Positions 4,759 through 5,563 of a stretch of DNA of 5,563 nt are shown here, one piece after another. A program made the position numbers and the translations under genes. The notes beneath the pieces were generated by a model. That model worked only from the letters and a program-made list of their open reading frames with translations, did not search any database and was not told where the DNA came from. This DNA is from Chitinivibrionia bacterium. GTDB taxonomy: Bacteria > Krumholzibacteriota > Krumholzibacteriia > WVZY01. Location: the NCBI GenBank assembly GCA_016208665.1, contig JACQXT010000135.1:7569-13131 (forward strand). The letters run 5' to 3'. The number at the start of each line of letters is the position of its first letter. Positions within the stretch are counted from its first letter, which is position 1.

Positions 4759-5563
4759 ATGAAGAAACACCAACTCGCACAGATCTGCGGAATCGCCGGC
4801 GCACTCCTCGCCGTATCCGGCGCCGTTCTCTACGCGATCAATTTCTCCAATCGCCCCCTGGTCCTGGGCGCGCTGGGAGCGGGCCTCGTTTTGGCGGCGC
4901 TCTTCGCCGCACTCAACGCGGGCCTCATTCGATCCTTCTTTGGAAAACGTTCATCGAGGTACGGCGCCAACATGCTGGCGATGATCATCCTGTTCGTCTG
5001 TATCTTGACCGTCATCCAGACGCTGTCGGTGCGGCACTCCGTTCGTTTCGATCTGACGAGAAACGCCCGCTTCAGCCTTGCCCCGCAAACCACGAGCCTC
5101 CTCGGGAGCCTTGCAACGGACGTCACCATCATTGCATTCTACAAGAAGAGCGCTCCGGAACGCGCTGCGGCGGAGAATCTGCTGGACCAGTACGCCCATG
5201 CGAGTCCGAGAGTGCGGTATGAGTTCATCGATCCCGACCGCCGGCCGCAGTACGCGCGCGACCTCGGCGTCACGAATTACGGAACCACGGTCGTCCAGGC
5301 GGGCGACAAACGGGAGCTCGTCACCGATCTCGATGAAGAGAAGCTCACCAACGCCGTGCTGAAGGCGACCCGCGACGTCACGAAGGCCGTGTATTTCGTG
5401 CAGGGACACGGAGAGAAGGACCCGCAAGACAAGGAAGCCGGGGGATATTCGTTCGTGAAGGAGGCGATCGAGAAGGAGGGCTATCGCGTCGGCACGCTCT
5501 CGCTCTTCGACGAGGAGGCCGTGCCCGCCGATGCGCACATCATCATCGTCGCCGGCCCCGAGA
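4759..5563 (+). CDS. GldG-family ABC transporter-associated protein (5' part; runs off window)
   Basis: An open frame from ATG 4759 with no stop before the window edge: 268 complete codons, incomplete at the 3' end. The ribosome binding site GGAGGAG (4744-4750) lies in the last codons of the permease gene, whose stop is three bases before this ATG. Three hydrophobic segments (about residues 10-28, 33-56 and 70-90) are followed by a large soluble, presumably periplasmic part. The family motif DLTRNARFSLAPQT (98-111) comes directly after TM3, matching GldG-type (ABC_transp_aux, PF09822) proteins. Other matching parts are a thioredoxin/GATase-like strand VTIIAFYKK (122-130), EFIDPDRRP (155-163), and VYFVQGHGEKD (211-221), whose GHGE is a recurring family motif. 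Full-length members run to roughly 450-600 residues with a C-terminal membrane helix, which would lie outside this window. In Flavobacterium, GldG works with GldA and GldF. In other bacteria the role is unknown. A DUF4340 gene often follows, but none is visible here. Confidence 0.92.
   Translation, partial: MKKHQLAQICGIAGALLAVSGAVLYAINFSNRPLVLGALGAGLVLAALFAALNAGLIRSFFGKRSSRYGANMLAMIILFVCILTVIQTLSVRHSVRFDLTRNARFSLAPQTTSLLGSLATDVTIIAFYKKSAPERAAAENLLDQYAHASPRVRYEFIDPDRRPQYARDLGVTNYGTTVVQAGDKRELVTDLDEEKLTNAVLKATRDVTKAVYFVQGHGEKDPQDKEAGGYSFVKEAIEKEGYRVGTLSLFDEEAVPADAHIIIVAGPE

Overview
The window carries seven protein-coding genes in two divergent blocks: four on the minus strand (1-2889) and three on the plus strand (3115 to the window edge). 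The DNA is fairly GC-rich with GC-biased third positions and strong GGAGG-type ribosome binding sites. An acylated-lipoprotein signal and a Sec signal peptide, together with a GldA/GldF/GldG-type ABC module, fit a Gram-negative (diderm) bacterium. A Deltaproteobacteria-like or FCB-group lineage is plausible, but this is inference and the species cannot be named from the sequence. I see no rRNA, tRNA, CRISPR array, insertion sequence or other mobile element.

Minus strand, in transcription order. From a sigma-70-like promoter at 2943-2972 comes a polytopic membrane protein of the lysylphosphatidylglycerol-synthase-TM/UPF0104 flippase-like family (1813-2889). It is followed by a secreted or membrane protein resembling DUF5683 (1226-1738) and a small lipoprotein with one fibronectin-III-like domain (856-1209). 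These three look like one envelope operon. After a 203-base gap comes a separate gene (8-652) whose product combines three parts: a domain resembling the C-terminal domain of ribosomal protein L7/L12, a four-cysteine zinc ribbon, and a C-terminal membrane anchor. The gap holds a good sigma-54 -24/-12 match and an upstream IHF-like site, so this last gene probably has its own regulated promoter.

Plus strand. A sigma-70-like promoter (2998-3027) precedes a tightly packed ABC exporter module: ATPase (3115-4056), ABC-2 permease (4057-4755) and a GldG-type membrane/periplasmic subunit (4759 onward, cut by the window edge). The ATPase and permease abut with no gap, and the permease and GldG-like genes are three bases apart, so translation is probably coupled. 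In Flavobacterium, GldA, GldF and GldG are needed for gliding. The same trio is widespread in non-gliding bacteria, where its substrate is unknown.

Points worth a second look are the membrane-tethered L7/L12-like/zinc-ribbon protein and its sigma-54 promoter, an apparent in-frame loss of about 30 residues around the fifth membrane helix of the permease, a 7-base inverted repeat bracketing the -10 box of the flippase promoter, and a possible long-range pairing in the ABC leader that would mask the ribosome binding site. No complete novel defence or mobile system is evident.
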